A stretch of 64,000 nucleotides of DNA. Origin: Streptomyces violaceoruber (lineage in GTDB: Bacteria > Actinomycetota > Actinomycetes > Streptomycetales > Streptomycetaceae). The position numbers and the translations under genes are program-made. The notes under the pieces are model-generated. The model ran no database searches. It was not told the origin of the DNA and saw only the letters and a list, made by a program, of their open reading frames with translations. Of this stretch, positions 1 through 7,415 are shown one piece after another. Position 1 is the stretch's first letter. The number at the start of each line of letters is the position of its first letter. The stretch lies in NCBI RefSeq assembly GCF_033406955.1, contig NZ_CP137734.1, positions 5,642,001 to 5,706,000 of the forward strand. The letters run 5' to 3'.

Positions 1-444
1 GGGGTGCCCTTCGGGGAAGTCGATGTCTCCGGTCTCCCAGCGGTCGGCAACCGCATGGCGCCACAGGCACACCGTCACGACGGGCGTGCCATCCTCGTCG
101 GTGAAGAGGGGCTCATGCACATAGCGCTGGAAGGCGGCGGGTACGGCGTCCACCACCCCCGGCCAGGGTTCGTAGTCGTCTCGCTGGTGATACGGACTGA
201 GCGGCGATTCATGGGCGAAGCCGCGCACGTACGCGCCGGCGGCCGAGAAGACGATGTCGAACTCGTCTCCGGAGCCGTTCCGCATCGAGGCAAGCTCTTC
301 CGTCCGAGACCAGGAGCGGTTGAAGGTGTGGTGCCGCCCTTCGCCGCCGGGGTTCACGATGGCTTCCGCCATCGAGAGGGAACGGCAGAGATCGTGCAGG
401 GCCGGGATGCCGGGCAGGGTGCGGGCCACGTCGTGAACGGTCAT
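1..444 (-). CDS. conserved hypothetical protein, C-terminus outside window
   Basis: The minus strand from 444 stays open for all 148 codons to the window edge, so this is the N-terminal part of a longer gene. The protein begins MTVHDVARTLPGIPALHDL and contains the short stretch GGEGRHHTFNRSW. It has Streptomyces-like codon use and no signal peptide or membrane span. It looks like a soluble cytoplasmic protein of a type commonly left as hypothetical in Streptomyces; I do not recognise a catalytic motif. A second in-frame ATG lies three codons upstream (453) and neither has a clear ribosome binding site, so the start is uncertain. Plus-strand reading frames over the same bases are compositional shadows. 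Confidence 0.75.
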   Translation of the reverse strand, partial: MTVHDVARTLPGIPALHDLCRSLSMAEAIVNPGGEGRHHTFNRSWSRTEELASMRNGSGDEFDIVFSAAGAYVRGFAHESPLSPYHQRDDYEPWPGVVDAVPAAFQRYVHEPLFTDEDGTPVVTVCLWRHAVADRWETGDIDFPEGHP

Positions 445-607
445 GCAGCACATCGAAGCGCACGCCGCTGACAACGCCTCGGTCGCTGCATGGGAAACGC
501 TGCGAACAGTTGAATCGGAGCGGGGAGGGCCGAGCCCCTGCGGCAGTACATTGCGGGGCATGAGGTGGGCGATGTGAGCACCACTCGCCCTCTGCTTGGG
601 GAGGATC

Positions 608-1543
608 ATGTCCGACGGGATAATCGTGGCCATCGGGGGTTGGGGCACAACTGTCGTTGCGGCGGCTGTGGCCGCATGGGCGGCACTCAGAGCCCGCCGA
701 AAGTTGGACGGAGATGTCAGTATATTCGACGTCTGGGTATGCGAGGGAGCGGACCTCCTGGCAGAGCCGGAAACCGACGTACAACTACTGAATGCAATTG
801 TTCCCGACCGGCCCCTGCTGGATATTGCTGTGCGCAACGACGGAGATCGAAAGGGATTAGTCAGACGGTTGAAGGTAGAGCTGAAGGGTGCACTTTACGT
901 CCCCCCTATCGACTCGCCGAGCGTGGTCAGGATGCCGGTTCCGGTGTCGGAGCCGGGGGTTATGAGCGAGCGGCGAATTGGGCCTAGCGGCTCCTACGCC
1001 ATCAACTTTCCGCTGCTTGAAGGGAGTTACGGAAAAACGGTCAACCTGGAAATCGATCCGGGAGACGTGGACCGCTTTGCGCTTTCTCTTGTTGCAAAAG
1101 ATGCTGCACGAGGAAGGGAATTCTATCAAGTGTGCCTTTTCTTGGAAGGCGGTAAGGGTAGAAAGGTGAGGCGGCAGACAATGTCTGAACCGATGATGGT
1201 TCCGGCCTATGGTCCGCCGTCCTGGGAGAGTCCCGTCGAAATCAAGGAATATATTTCCCAGATCGCCAATAGGGTTCGTGAACTGGCCCCGCAGGGCCTC
1301 GCTGAAGTCGCTGTGATCTTCAACGGCTCGTTCTATCCGCACGCGATAGGGATGGAGGAATACGTCTCGTTCTATGAAAACAAGCTCAAGGTCCTTGCGA
1401 CCGCGCTGCGAGCGTGCTTGAAGCATTCTGCGCATGAGGATCGCATCAGGGGCTGGATCGATGAGGTGGAGCGCGATCTAACTGAAACCGAACAGCTGCG
1501 GCGACACGCGGCTGATCTGCGGGCCACTGGTCGTCATCCGTGA
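608..1543 (+). CDS. hypothetical membrane-anchored protein, atypical composition
   Basis: This encodes 311 residues. I chose ATG 608 because GGGGAGG at 598-604 sits just upstream; a TTG at 596 is in frame but overlaps that site. Residues about 6-27 form one hydrophobic N-terminal segment followed by RARRK, so the rest is probably cytoplasmic. The middle (about 55-200) is predicted beta-rich, with a typical accessory-protein run DIAVRNDGDRKG, and the C-terminal 90 residues look helical. Codon use is visibly less G/C-biased than that of its neighbours (many A/T third positions), which suggests recent acquisition and fits the adjacent integrase gene. No family recognised. The coding call is firm; the function is open. 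Confidence 0.8.
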   Translation: MSDGIIVAIGGWGTTVVAAAVAAWAALRARRKLDGDVSIFDVWVCEGADLLAEPETDVQLLNAIVPDRPLLDIAVRNDGDRKGLVRRLKVELKGALYVPPIDSPSVVRMPVPVSEPGVMSERRIGPSGSYAINFPLLEGSYGKTVNLEIDPGDVDRFALSLVAKDAARGREFYQVCLFLEGGKGRKVRRQTMSEPMMVPAYGPPSWESPVEIKEYISQIANRVRELAPQGLAEVAVIFNGSFYPHAIGMEEYVSFYENKLKVLATALRACLKHSAHEDRIRGWIDEVERDLTETEQLRRHAADLRATGRHP

Positions 1544-1678
1544 CTTCGGATCCGTTGGTTTGTGGCGGCGGTTGGGGCTGCGCGACCGAGCGGGGGATTT
1601 CACGTCGGGTGGTTACGCGGTCCACGTGTATCGTCCCGGCCGTCCCTGTCACCTGTCTTGGCCGCCTGGCCCGCTCCC

Positions 1679-3286
1679 TCACTGCGCGAAGTCGTCCTCT
1701 CGGATCACGAGTCGCTCGCGTACGTCCTTCGGGATCAGTAGGCGGAGGTGCACCTTGGGGGCTCGGACCTTCGGCACTTTCGTGCGGGTCACCTCGCAGC
1801 GGATCCCGACCCGGTACAGGTCCGCGGACATGGCCTCCATGCCGCCTTCCTGCCAGTGCTCACGGAACGTCTTGCCGCCGTGGACGTTGACCCACCGATC
1901 CTTCGCGGTCTCGGGGTTGATCGCTTCGAGCTCACTGATGAGCTTGTCCAACGTCGCCTCCGCCTGCTCCTTCGTGAACCGCGTCTTCGTGTACCGGCCT
2001 CCGGGTTCGAGATCCGTCATGTACAGCGCGACGGTCTCTTGAAGGCGCTTGATCTCCTTGCGGGCCTCGGCGCCCTCGGCGTACTGACGGACCTGCACGG
2101 GGAAGTCTCCGAGGACCTTGAGTACGTCCTGCACCAGGCGCTCGTAGACCCGCTCCGGGTTGGGCGCTCCGAGTCCGCCGCTCTTGCAGTTGCGGCACCG
2201 CAGGTACTGGTACGTCCCGTGCGTGTTGTTCGTGATCTGCACGGTCATGTTCGTCTTGCAGTCGGCGCACAGCAGGACTCCGAGGAACTGCGTCGCACCG
2301 CCGACACGGCGCGGCGGCTGGTTCTTCCTGCGCTTGTCGAGAGCGGCGCCGAGAGTCTCGAACTCTTCCTCAGTAAAGAGGGGAGGGGCGGCTTTGAGCG
2401 GCCTGCCGTCCTTGCCGAGGAGCGGCTTCGATCGTCGCTGCCCGCCGTTCTTGTCCTCTTCTACTCGGTAGCCGAGGAGCGCAGGGTTGCGCAGCCGTCG
2501 GAGGAGCGTTGCCACGGTGAGCCCCTGGGTCATCAGGCCGGACCGCTTCAAGCAGCGCACCATGAACCCGGCGGAGCGTCCCCGGAGCGCCATGCGTCGG
2601 GCCCAGTGCAGGGCCTTGGCCGCCTCGGGATCGATGACGAGAACGACCTTCCCCGTGTCGTCCTCGTCCGTGACGTAGCCGTACGCCGGCTTCCCGATGA
2701 TCCAGTCTTCCTGCGACTTCGCGTAGTCCCACAGACTCGCAACCCGGGTCGAGGTGTTGGCCGCCTCGATCTCGGCGATGCCGCCGATGATCGTGACCAT
2801 GATCTTTCCGGCGGTCGTCGTGAGATCAAGGCTGTCGTTCTTGGAGACCAGGTTCTTCCCGCGCTTCAGGCTCCACTCGATCATCGTCGAGAGATCGGAG
2901 AGACGACGTACGAAGCGGTCGAGCTTCCAGAACAAGAGCTCGTCGAACTCGGGGGAGCGGTTGTTCAGCCACTCCCCGAGTTCCTTCCGCTTCCATGGCG
3001 GAACCTTCGTCGCCGACACGTTCAGATCGGAGGCGACGCCGACGACTCGACTCCCGCGTTCCCTTGCCAGGATGCGGAGATCGAGCTCCTGCCGTACCGG
3101 CGACGTCGTGTCGTCTGTCAGTACGGACAAGCGGATGGATAAGAGCGCCCGGGGTGCGTTCTGGGGGAGTAGGGCCTCAGCCCGTGTGAGCTCCTCCAAC
3201 AGGGCAAGGTCGGCCTCGGTCCACTCGGCTTCCACGCTGTAGGCCGCTCGGTCTGCCGCGAGTCGGCGCTGTCCTCGTTTCCTCAT
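1679..3286 (-). CDS. large serine recombinase (site-specific integrase)
   Basis: This encodes 535 residues from ATG 3286. The frame stays open upstream to 3457, with another ATG at 3334, and no good ribosome binding site settles the start. The N-terminal resolvase domain (about 45-190) shows the nucleophile motif IRLSVLTDDTTSP (serine near 54) and the family pattern of conserved Arg and Asp residues (KLDRFVRRLSDL). A recombinase domain follows (about 215-330, with KPAYGYV and LRRLRNPALLGYRV). Next come a zinc ribbon (LLCADC ... YLRCRNC, about 335-375) and a C-terminal coiled-coil segment. This is the layout of phage- and ICE-type large serine integrases, which recombine attP and attB unidirectionally. 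No other phage or conjugation genes are visible beside it, so it is either the edge of an element or a decayed remnant. Codon bias is close to that of the host. Confidence 0.93.
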   Translation of the reverse strand: MRKRGQRRLAADRAAYSVEAEWTEADLALLEELTRAEALLPQNAPRALLSIRLSVLTDDTTSPVRQELDLRILARERGSRVVGVASDLNVSATKVPPWKRKELGEWLNNRSPEFDELLFWKLDRFVRRLSDLSTMIEWSLKRGKNLVSKNDSLDLTTTAGKIMVTIIGGIAEIEAANTSTRVASLWDYAKSQEDWIIGKPAYGYVTDEDDTGKVVLVIDPEAAKALHWARRMALRGRSAGFMVRCLKRSGLMTQGLTVATLLRRLRNPALLGYRVEEDKNGGQRRSKPLLGKDGRPLKAAPPLFTEEEFETLGAALDKRRKNQPPRRVGGATQFLGVLLCADCKTNMTVQITNNTHGTYQYLRCRNCKSGGLGAPNPERVYERLVQDVLKVLGDFPVQVRQYAEGAEARKEIKRLQETVALYMTDLEPGGRYTKTRFTKEQAEATLDKLISELEAINPETAKDRWVNVHGGKTFREHWQEGGMEAMSADLYRVGIRCEVTRTKVPKVRAPKVHLRLLIPKDVRERLVIREDDFAQ

Positions 3287-3344
3287 GTCAGACAGCGTGG
3301 CGCAGCTCGCGGATAGTTTTAGGCTTTTTTCCATATGCCCGGCG

Positions 3345-3443
3345 ATGGACACCGAGATCAAGGTCGGTCCGACGGGCAAGAAGCTGCTGCCGCTGACGGT
3401 CAAGAAGTCCGGCTGCCCAGCAGGAACGTGGGGCCTGGGATGA
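3345..3443 (+). CDS. tiny divergent ORF beside integrase (32 aa)
   Basis: A 32-codon reading frame starts with ATG about 60 bases upstream of the chosen integrase start, on the opposite strand. The peptide is MDTEIKVGPTGKK followed by a Leu/Pro/Val/Lys stretch and the end GCPAGTWGLG. Third positions are almost all G or C (GAG ATC AAG GTC ... AAG AAG CTG CTG), which argues for real coding. Its TGA overlaps the ATG of the next ORF (ATGA), suggesting translational coupling. No ribosome binding site is evident and the sequence upstream is AT-rich. It could be a phage accessory peptide, a peptide precursor, or the 5' end of a split gene. Function unknown. Confidence 0.35.
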   Translation: MDTEIKVGPTGKKLLPLTVKKSGCPAGTWGLG

Positions 3444-3625
3444 GCGAGCCGCTTCACTGCATCGCTGATGCTCTGGCTGACGGCACGCAGTCGGCTGCGG
3501 CGGCGGCGCTGAACTCGCTCGGCTCGCAGAAGGATCAGCGGCAGCCGGCGAAGAAGGCACTGAAAACGCCGCTGCCGCCGCCTGGTCCCCCCTCGGCCGT
3601 CTCGTCGGACGTCGAGTGGGTGTGA
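3440..3625 (+). CDS. small hypothetical protein coupled to preceding ORF (61 aa)
   Basis: This starts at the ATGA overlap with the upstream 32-codon ORF and ends at TGA 3623-3625. The product has an Ala-rich helical N-terminus (HCIADALADG), a basic centre (QPAKKALK) and a Pro-rich tail ending VEWV. Codon third positions are typical of Streptomyces. It is divergently arranged with the serine integrase. Small basic proteins next to such integrases are sometimes recombination directionality factors, but these share no common sequence, so that role is only a guess. It may also be a remnant. Confidence 0.35.
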   Translation: MSEPLHCIADALADGTQSAAAAALNSLGSQKDQRQPAKKALKTPLPPPGPPSAVSSDVEWV

Positions 3626-4159
3626 GGGTGAGGGATGGAGCGGGACCCGAGGTGACCTGCAGGATCAGACACATCCAACCGAAGTGACACCCCCAGCGGG
3701 CCAGGCGATCATCCGCGTCAGCGGATCACTTGGATGCTGGGTAGCGGGTGCTCCCACTCGCCAGTCAACTCGATGAGGACCTGGCGTGCGAGAGGCCGGG
3801 CCTGGCTTCACCCGGCGTCGTCGGCCAGCGCATCCCGTGTCCATCGGTTCGCCTGCTCGTAACCACTCATATCGGCGAGCAGCACATCGATTTCTCGGGG
3901 CCCGGCAGCGGCGTTCCCGCTGATCTGGTGGCGCTCCACCAACCCGTCGGCCATGCGAAAGGCGTGATCGAAGTCAGCGCGAGCCGAACGCCCGCCGCTA
4001 GCGGGACATCCTGGTCACCGCGGTGCAAGCGGCCGCGCACGAGGCAGCAGACATGCCCGGACGCTGTCAGGGAGGGGTACGGTCTGGTCGTGCCCCGCGC
4101 GTGACGGGTGGTCAGCCGGGGACGTGTGCCGTTCGACGCGCGCGACTGGGGAGCGGGGT
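3626..4159. other. 534-bp segment with only a gene remnant
   Basis: Between the small ORF and the phosphorylase-SLOG-TIR gene I see no intact gene. The minus strand keeps one coding-like stretch (3808-3954). Its 5' side is disrupted by stops, consistent with scar DNA from insertion or deletion next to the integrase. No convincing promoter, inverted repeat or tRNA-like target was found here. The GTG-rich leader immediately before 4160 is described with the next gene. Confidence 0.5.
3808..3954 (-). pseudogene. gene remnant (48-codon coding-like stretch)
   Basis: Read on the minus strand from ATG 3954, this gives 48 residues including the coherent sequence EIDVLLADMSGYEQANRW and ends at a TGA near 3808. 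The same frame continues about 20 codons upstream with protein-like sequence (RADFDHAFR) but then meets a TGA, and a neighbouring frame looks like its continuation. This pattern suggests a frameshifted, truncated gene rather than a functional small gene. Family not recognised. Confidence 0.3.
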
Positions 4160-6283
4160 ATGGGCTTGGGGGCGGACGCCGCGGCGGGCGGGGTCGACGT
4201 ACTGATCATCACGGCGCTGAAGGAGGAGTACGAGGCGGCCCGCGCGGCCGGCTCGGCGGGGTACGCGGGGCATCCCGGTGTCGCGGCCTGGGAGGAACAC
4301 GAGTCGGAGTCCCTGCTTCCGTTTCTCGTCGGCGCGTACGTCCTGGCCGACGGCAGGAGCATGACCGTCGCCCTGGCACGACCCACCCGGATGGGCGCCA
4401 CCGCGACCGCGCCGGTCGTGTCCACGCTCGTGGAACGCCTGCGGCCCCGTTGTCTCGCCATGTGCGGAGTGTGCGCGGGCAACCCGGCGCACGCGGCGCT
4501 CGGTGACGTCGTGGTGGCCGAGTTGGCGTACGCCTACGACGAGGGCAAGCGTACGGAGGACGGCTTCGAGGGGGACCATCGCCAGATCCCCGCGCCGGAG
4601 GGGTGGCTGCGCGCCGCGCAGGACCTCGGGACGTCCGACCTGCCCAGTTTCGGCGAGGCCTCCCCGCACGAGGCACGGATCTGGCTGATGGAGCGCCTCT
4701 ACGCCGGCGAGGACCCCAGGCGGCACCCGGCCCGCTCCCGTTTCCTCTCCCAGGCGTCCTGGACCGACCAGATCCAGGGCTTGCAGGCCGACGGCCTGGT
4801 GGCCCGGGACGGCGCCGCCCTGTCGCTGACGGACGCGGGGTACGCGCTCATCGAGCAACTCGTCTACGACGACCTGGACGGCCCGCGGGAGCTGCCGTTC
4901 GCCGTCGTCGTCGGGCCCATGGCCAGCGGCAACGTCGTGGTGAAGGACGGGCTCACCTGGAGCCGGCTGAAGCAGTGGGGCGTGCGCTCCGTCGCGGGCC
5001 TGGAGATGGAGTCCGCCGTCATCGCGCAGGTCGCCCACCGTCTGGGGCTGTCCGACTGGGTGGTCGCCAAAGGGGTCATGGACCACGCGGATCCGCGCAA
5101 GGACGACCGGTACAAGCAGTTCGCGGCGCGCTCCTCGGCCGAGGTCCTGTTCAAGCTGCTGGGCCGGCGCCTGGCCTCGCCGCAGGTGGTCGCGGAGTCC
5201 GCCGCCCTGTCGAGGATCAGGTCCGTCTACGTCCTCGGCGGTGTGACGGGCGAGACGACGTACCCCGACTACGAGCAGTCCCAGCTCGCGCACGTCTGCG
5301 AGCAGTTGGGGCAGGCCGTCGCGAAGGCCGGTGCGGAACTAATCGTGTGCAGCCCCTTCCCGGATTCCGCCGACCTCCACGCGGTGATCGGTTACGTCCA
5401 GTCCGGCGCGGGCCGCATCGTCCATCTGCACAGTCCGCGGCACCCTGAGGTCGCCGAGAGGCAGACGGAGATGCTCGCGATGCTGGGGTCCGGTCACGAC
5501 ACGGAGATCAAGAACTGGTACTACCCGGGGCCCGAGGACGACGACTCGCGGGAACAGGCGTGGCTGCTGTGCCAGATCCAGGCGATGGAGGAGGCCGACG
5601 TCGTGATCGCGATCGGGGGCCGCGTCTCGAAGACCGCGAACACGGTGCTCCACCTGGCGGAGGCGCGCCGGAAGCCGATCGTGCCGTTCGAGTTCCTCGG
5701 TGGCGCGTCCCGGCGTGCGTACCAGCGGCGGGACTGGACCGCGGTCTATCCCGCTCTCGAACACCGCCGGCTCATGGACCGGGACGCGGTGCCCGATGCC
5801 ATGAAGATCGCGGACCAGCTGGTGACCGCCCGGCTGCGCACGCCGCACAACTACCGGTGGCCGCCCCGTCGTGTCTTCATCAGCCGTGCGAGGCCCGACG
5901 CCGCGTTCGCGCAGGCCCTGGAGACGTACCTCTCCGGTGCAGGGATCACCGCGCTGGTCGGTGAGAAGGAACTGCGGCCGGACCGCATGGTCAACCCCAC
6001 GATCGAGGACGCGGTCCTGTCCGCGGACCTGTTCGTCGTCCTGTGGAGCAGGTCGTACGCCCTGAGCAGGTTCTGCTACGACGAGATCGAGCTGGCCCTG
6101 CGCAGGCACGCGGTGGGCGAGATCCAGCTCTGGATCATCAATCTCGACGGCTCGGACATCGTCCCGCCCGAGGCCCGGGCCCTGCCGCAGGCCCTGGCCA
6201 GGACGCCGCACGCCCTCGTCGCCCTCGTCCGCGAGCTGCTGGAGCACGCGGAACCGGCGCGCACCGTCCCGGGCGGCGAATAG
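4160..6283 (+). CDS. nucleoside phosphorylase-SLOG-TIR multidomain protein, putative defence effector
   Basis: This encodes 707 residues. ATG 4160 is chosen because GGGGAG lies about 7 bases upstream; a GTG at 4124 is in frame but has no such site. Three domains are visible. Residues about 12-340 form a purine-nucleoside-phosphorylase/MTA-nucleosidase fold: it opens with DVLIITALKEEYEA and keeps LEMESAVIAQVA (ribose-binding Met-Glu) and the GVMDHAD active-site Asp near 308. An insertion at about 165-240 (FLSQASWTDQIQGLQADG) resembles a winged helix. Residues about 350-520 match a SLOG/LOG-like Rossmann domain (VYVLGGVTG, VVIAIGG, KPIVPFEFLGG). Residues about 569-665 are a TIR domain (RRVFISRARPDAAF, ELRPDR, LFVVLWSRSYALSRFCYDEIEL), and the Glu in CYDEIE is in the position of the catalytic NADase glutamate. 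TIR and SLOG domains are paired in Thoeris-type immunity as producer and sensor; here both sit in one chain with a nucleoside-cleaving domain. Likely cytoplasmic. The function is inferred. Confidence 0.85.
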   Translation: MGLGADAAAGGVDVLIITALKEEYEAARAAGSAGYAGHPGVAAWEEHESESLLPFLVGAYVLADGRSMTVALARPTRMGATATAPVVSTLVERLRPRCLAMCGVCAGNPAHAALGDVVVAELAYAYDEGKRTEDGFEGDHRQIPAPEGWLRAAQDLGTSDLPSFGEASPHEARIWLMERLYAGEDPRRHPARSRFLSQASWTDQIQGLQADGLVARDGAALSLTDAGYALIEQLVYDDLDGPRELPFAVVVGPMASGNVVVKDGLTWSRLKQWGVRSVAGLEMESAVIAQVAHRLGLSDWVVAKGVMDHADPRKDDRYKQFAARSSAEVLFKLLGRRLASPQVVAESAALSRIRSVYVLGGVTGETTYPDYEQSQLAHVCEQLGQAVAKAGAELIVCSPFPDSADLHAVIGYVQSGAGRIVHLHSPRHPEVAERQTEMLAMLGSGHDTEIKNWYYPGPEDDDSREQAWLLCQIQAMEEADVVIAIGGRVSKTANTVLHLAEARRKPIVPFEFLGGASRRAYQRRDWTAVYPALEHRRLMDRDAVPDAMKIADQLVTARLRTPHNYRWPPRRVFISRARPDAAFAQALETYLSGAGITALVGEKELRPDRMVNPTIEDAVLSADLFVVLWSRSYALSRFCYDEIELALRRHAVGEIQLWIINLDGSDIVPPEARALPQALARTPHALVALVRELLEHAEPARTVPGGE

Positions 6284-6332
6284 GCGCGGGCCGCGACATC
6301 GCGGGATCCGAATCGGGTCGAGCGGCGTCCTC

Positions 6333-7409
6333 ATGTGCATGGTGGATCTGGAGAAGGCGCCCGGTGCGCGGCAGCAGGCGGGGCAGGGGGAGCCGGTGCG
6401 GCGGTCGGACGCCGAGGGGTGCCTCGCCGTGGCGATCCGGATTCCGGTGCGCATCGTGGTGCTGGTGCTGGTCGTGCCGGTGCGCATGGTGTGGGACGCG
6501 CTGGTCGTCGCGGGGCGGTTCCTGCGGGACACGGTGCTGCGTCCCGTCGGGCGGGCGCTGGCGTGGCTCGGGCGGGCCGTCTTCGTGTGGCCGCTGGTCG
6601 GGCTGTGGCGGTACGTTCTCGTGCCGCTCGCCAAGGGCGTGGGCCGGCTGGGGCACGTGCTCCTCGTGGTGCCCGCGGCGTGGCTGTACCGGTGGGTGCT
6701 GACGCCGGTCGGGTACGCGCTCGCCTGGTTCTTCACCCGGGTGGGCGTGGTGCTCGCGGCGATCGGGCGGGGGCTGTACGCCGGTCTGGCGTGGCTCGGG
6801 CGGTACCTGGCCGTCGTACCGGCGGTGTGGCTGTACCGGTGGGTGCTGGCCCCGGTCGGGCACGCGCTCGCCTGGTGCGGCCGGCAGGTGGCGCGGGGAG
6901 TGGGACTGGTCGTCACCGGTGTGGGGTTCGTCCTGTACTGGACCGTCCGGGTGCTGCTGGTGCTGCCGGCCCTCGCCGTGTGGCGGTGGGTACTCGCTCC
7001 GGTCGGCCGGTTCCTCGCCGTCGTCGGACGGGAGGTGGCGGACGCCCTCGGCCACGCCTGGCGGATCGCAGGGCACCTCTCGCTCGTCGTCGGGCGGTTC
7101 CTCGGCACCCTCCTGCGGTGGACCGTGGCGGAACCGGCGCGGTGGGCGTACCGGAGCGTGCTCACCCCGGTGGGGCACGCCGTGCGGGACACCGTCCTGC
7201 GGCCCCTCGCCGAGGCCGGGCGCGGCGCGGGCCGGGCGGCCCGGCAGGCGCTGGCCACGGCCCGGCTCACCGCACGGCAGGCCCGCGCCGACGTGCGCCG
7301 CATGCTCTTCGGGGAGCCCGCCGAGCGGAAGCCGGTGGACCGGAGGGAACCATCCGCCGTCGAGGCACGTACTCTTGGTAGCAGTACGACCGCTCTCACG
7401 AAGGACTGA
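6333..7409 (+). CDS. hydrophobic repeat protein (RWVLxPVGxAL repeats)
   Basis: This encodes 358 residues dominated by a repeated module of roughly 30-50 residues. Each copy carries a version of VLxPVGxALAW (DTVLRPVGRALAW, RWVLTPVGYALAW, RWVLAPVGHALAW, RWVLAPVGRFLAV, RSVLTPVGHAV and more degenerate copies), separated by hydrophobic stretches such as VLVLVVPVRMVW. The pattern of Arg and Trp next to hydrophobic runs suggests membrane-embedded or membrane-lying amphipathic helices. The tail (about 290-358) is Arg/Ala-rich and soluble-looking. No enzyme motif is visible. It ends 6 bases before the probable CTG start of the next gene, so the two are likely co-transcribed. Start ATG 6333 could instead be ATG 6339. 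Known in Streptomyces only as hypothetical or membrane protein, to my knowledge. Confidence 0.85.
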   Translation: MCMVDLEKAPGARQQAGQGEPVRRSDAEGCLAVAIRIPVRIVVLVLVVPVRMVWDALVVAGRFLRDTVLRPVGRALAWLGRAVFVWPLVGLWRYVLVPLAKGVGRLGHVLLVVPAAWLYRWVLTPVGYALAWFFTRVGVVLAAIGRGLYAGLAWLGRYLAVVPAVWLYRWVLAPVGHALAWCGRQVARGVGLVVTGVGFVLYWTVRVLLVLPALAVWRWVLAPVGRFLAVVGREVADALGHAWRIAGHLSLVVGRFLGTLLRWTVAEPARWAYRSVLTPVGHAVRDTVLRPLAEAGRGAGRAARQALATARLTARQARADVRRMLFGEPAERKPVDRREPSAVEARTLGSSTTALTKD

Positions 7410-7415
7410 ACGACA

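Noticed and set aside
4..471. Plus-strand 155-codon frame at the left edge
   Set aside because: The minus strand over the same bases gives a more protein-like, host-biased product running off the window; the plus frame has no ribosome binding site and poor codon bias.
1544..3345. attL/attR core next to the integrase
   Set aside because: Large serine integrases use only a very short identical core; no second copy or split target gene could be recognised within the window.
3748..4104. Plus-strand 118-codon frame before the TIR gene
   Set aside because: It is antisense to the remnant at 3808-3954 and lacks a ribosome binding site and coherent protein character.
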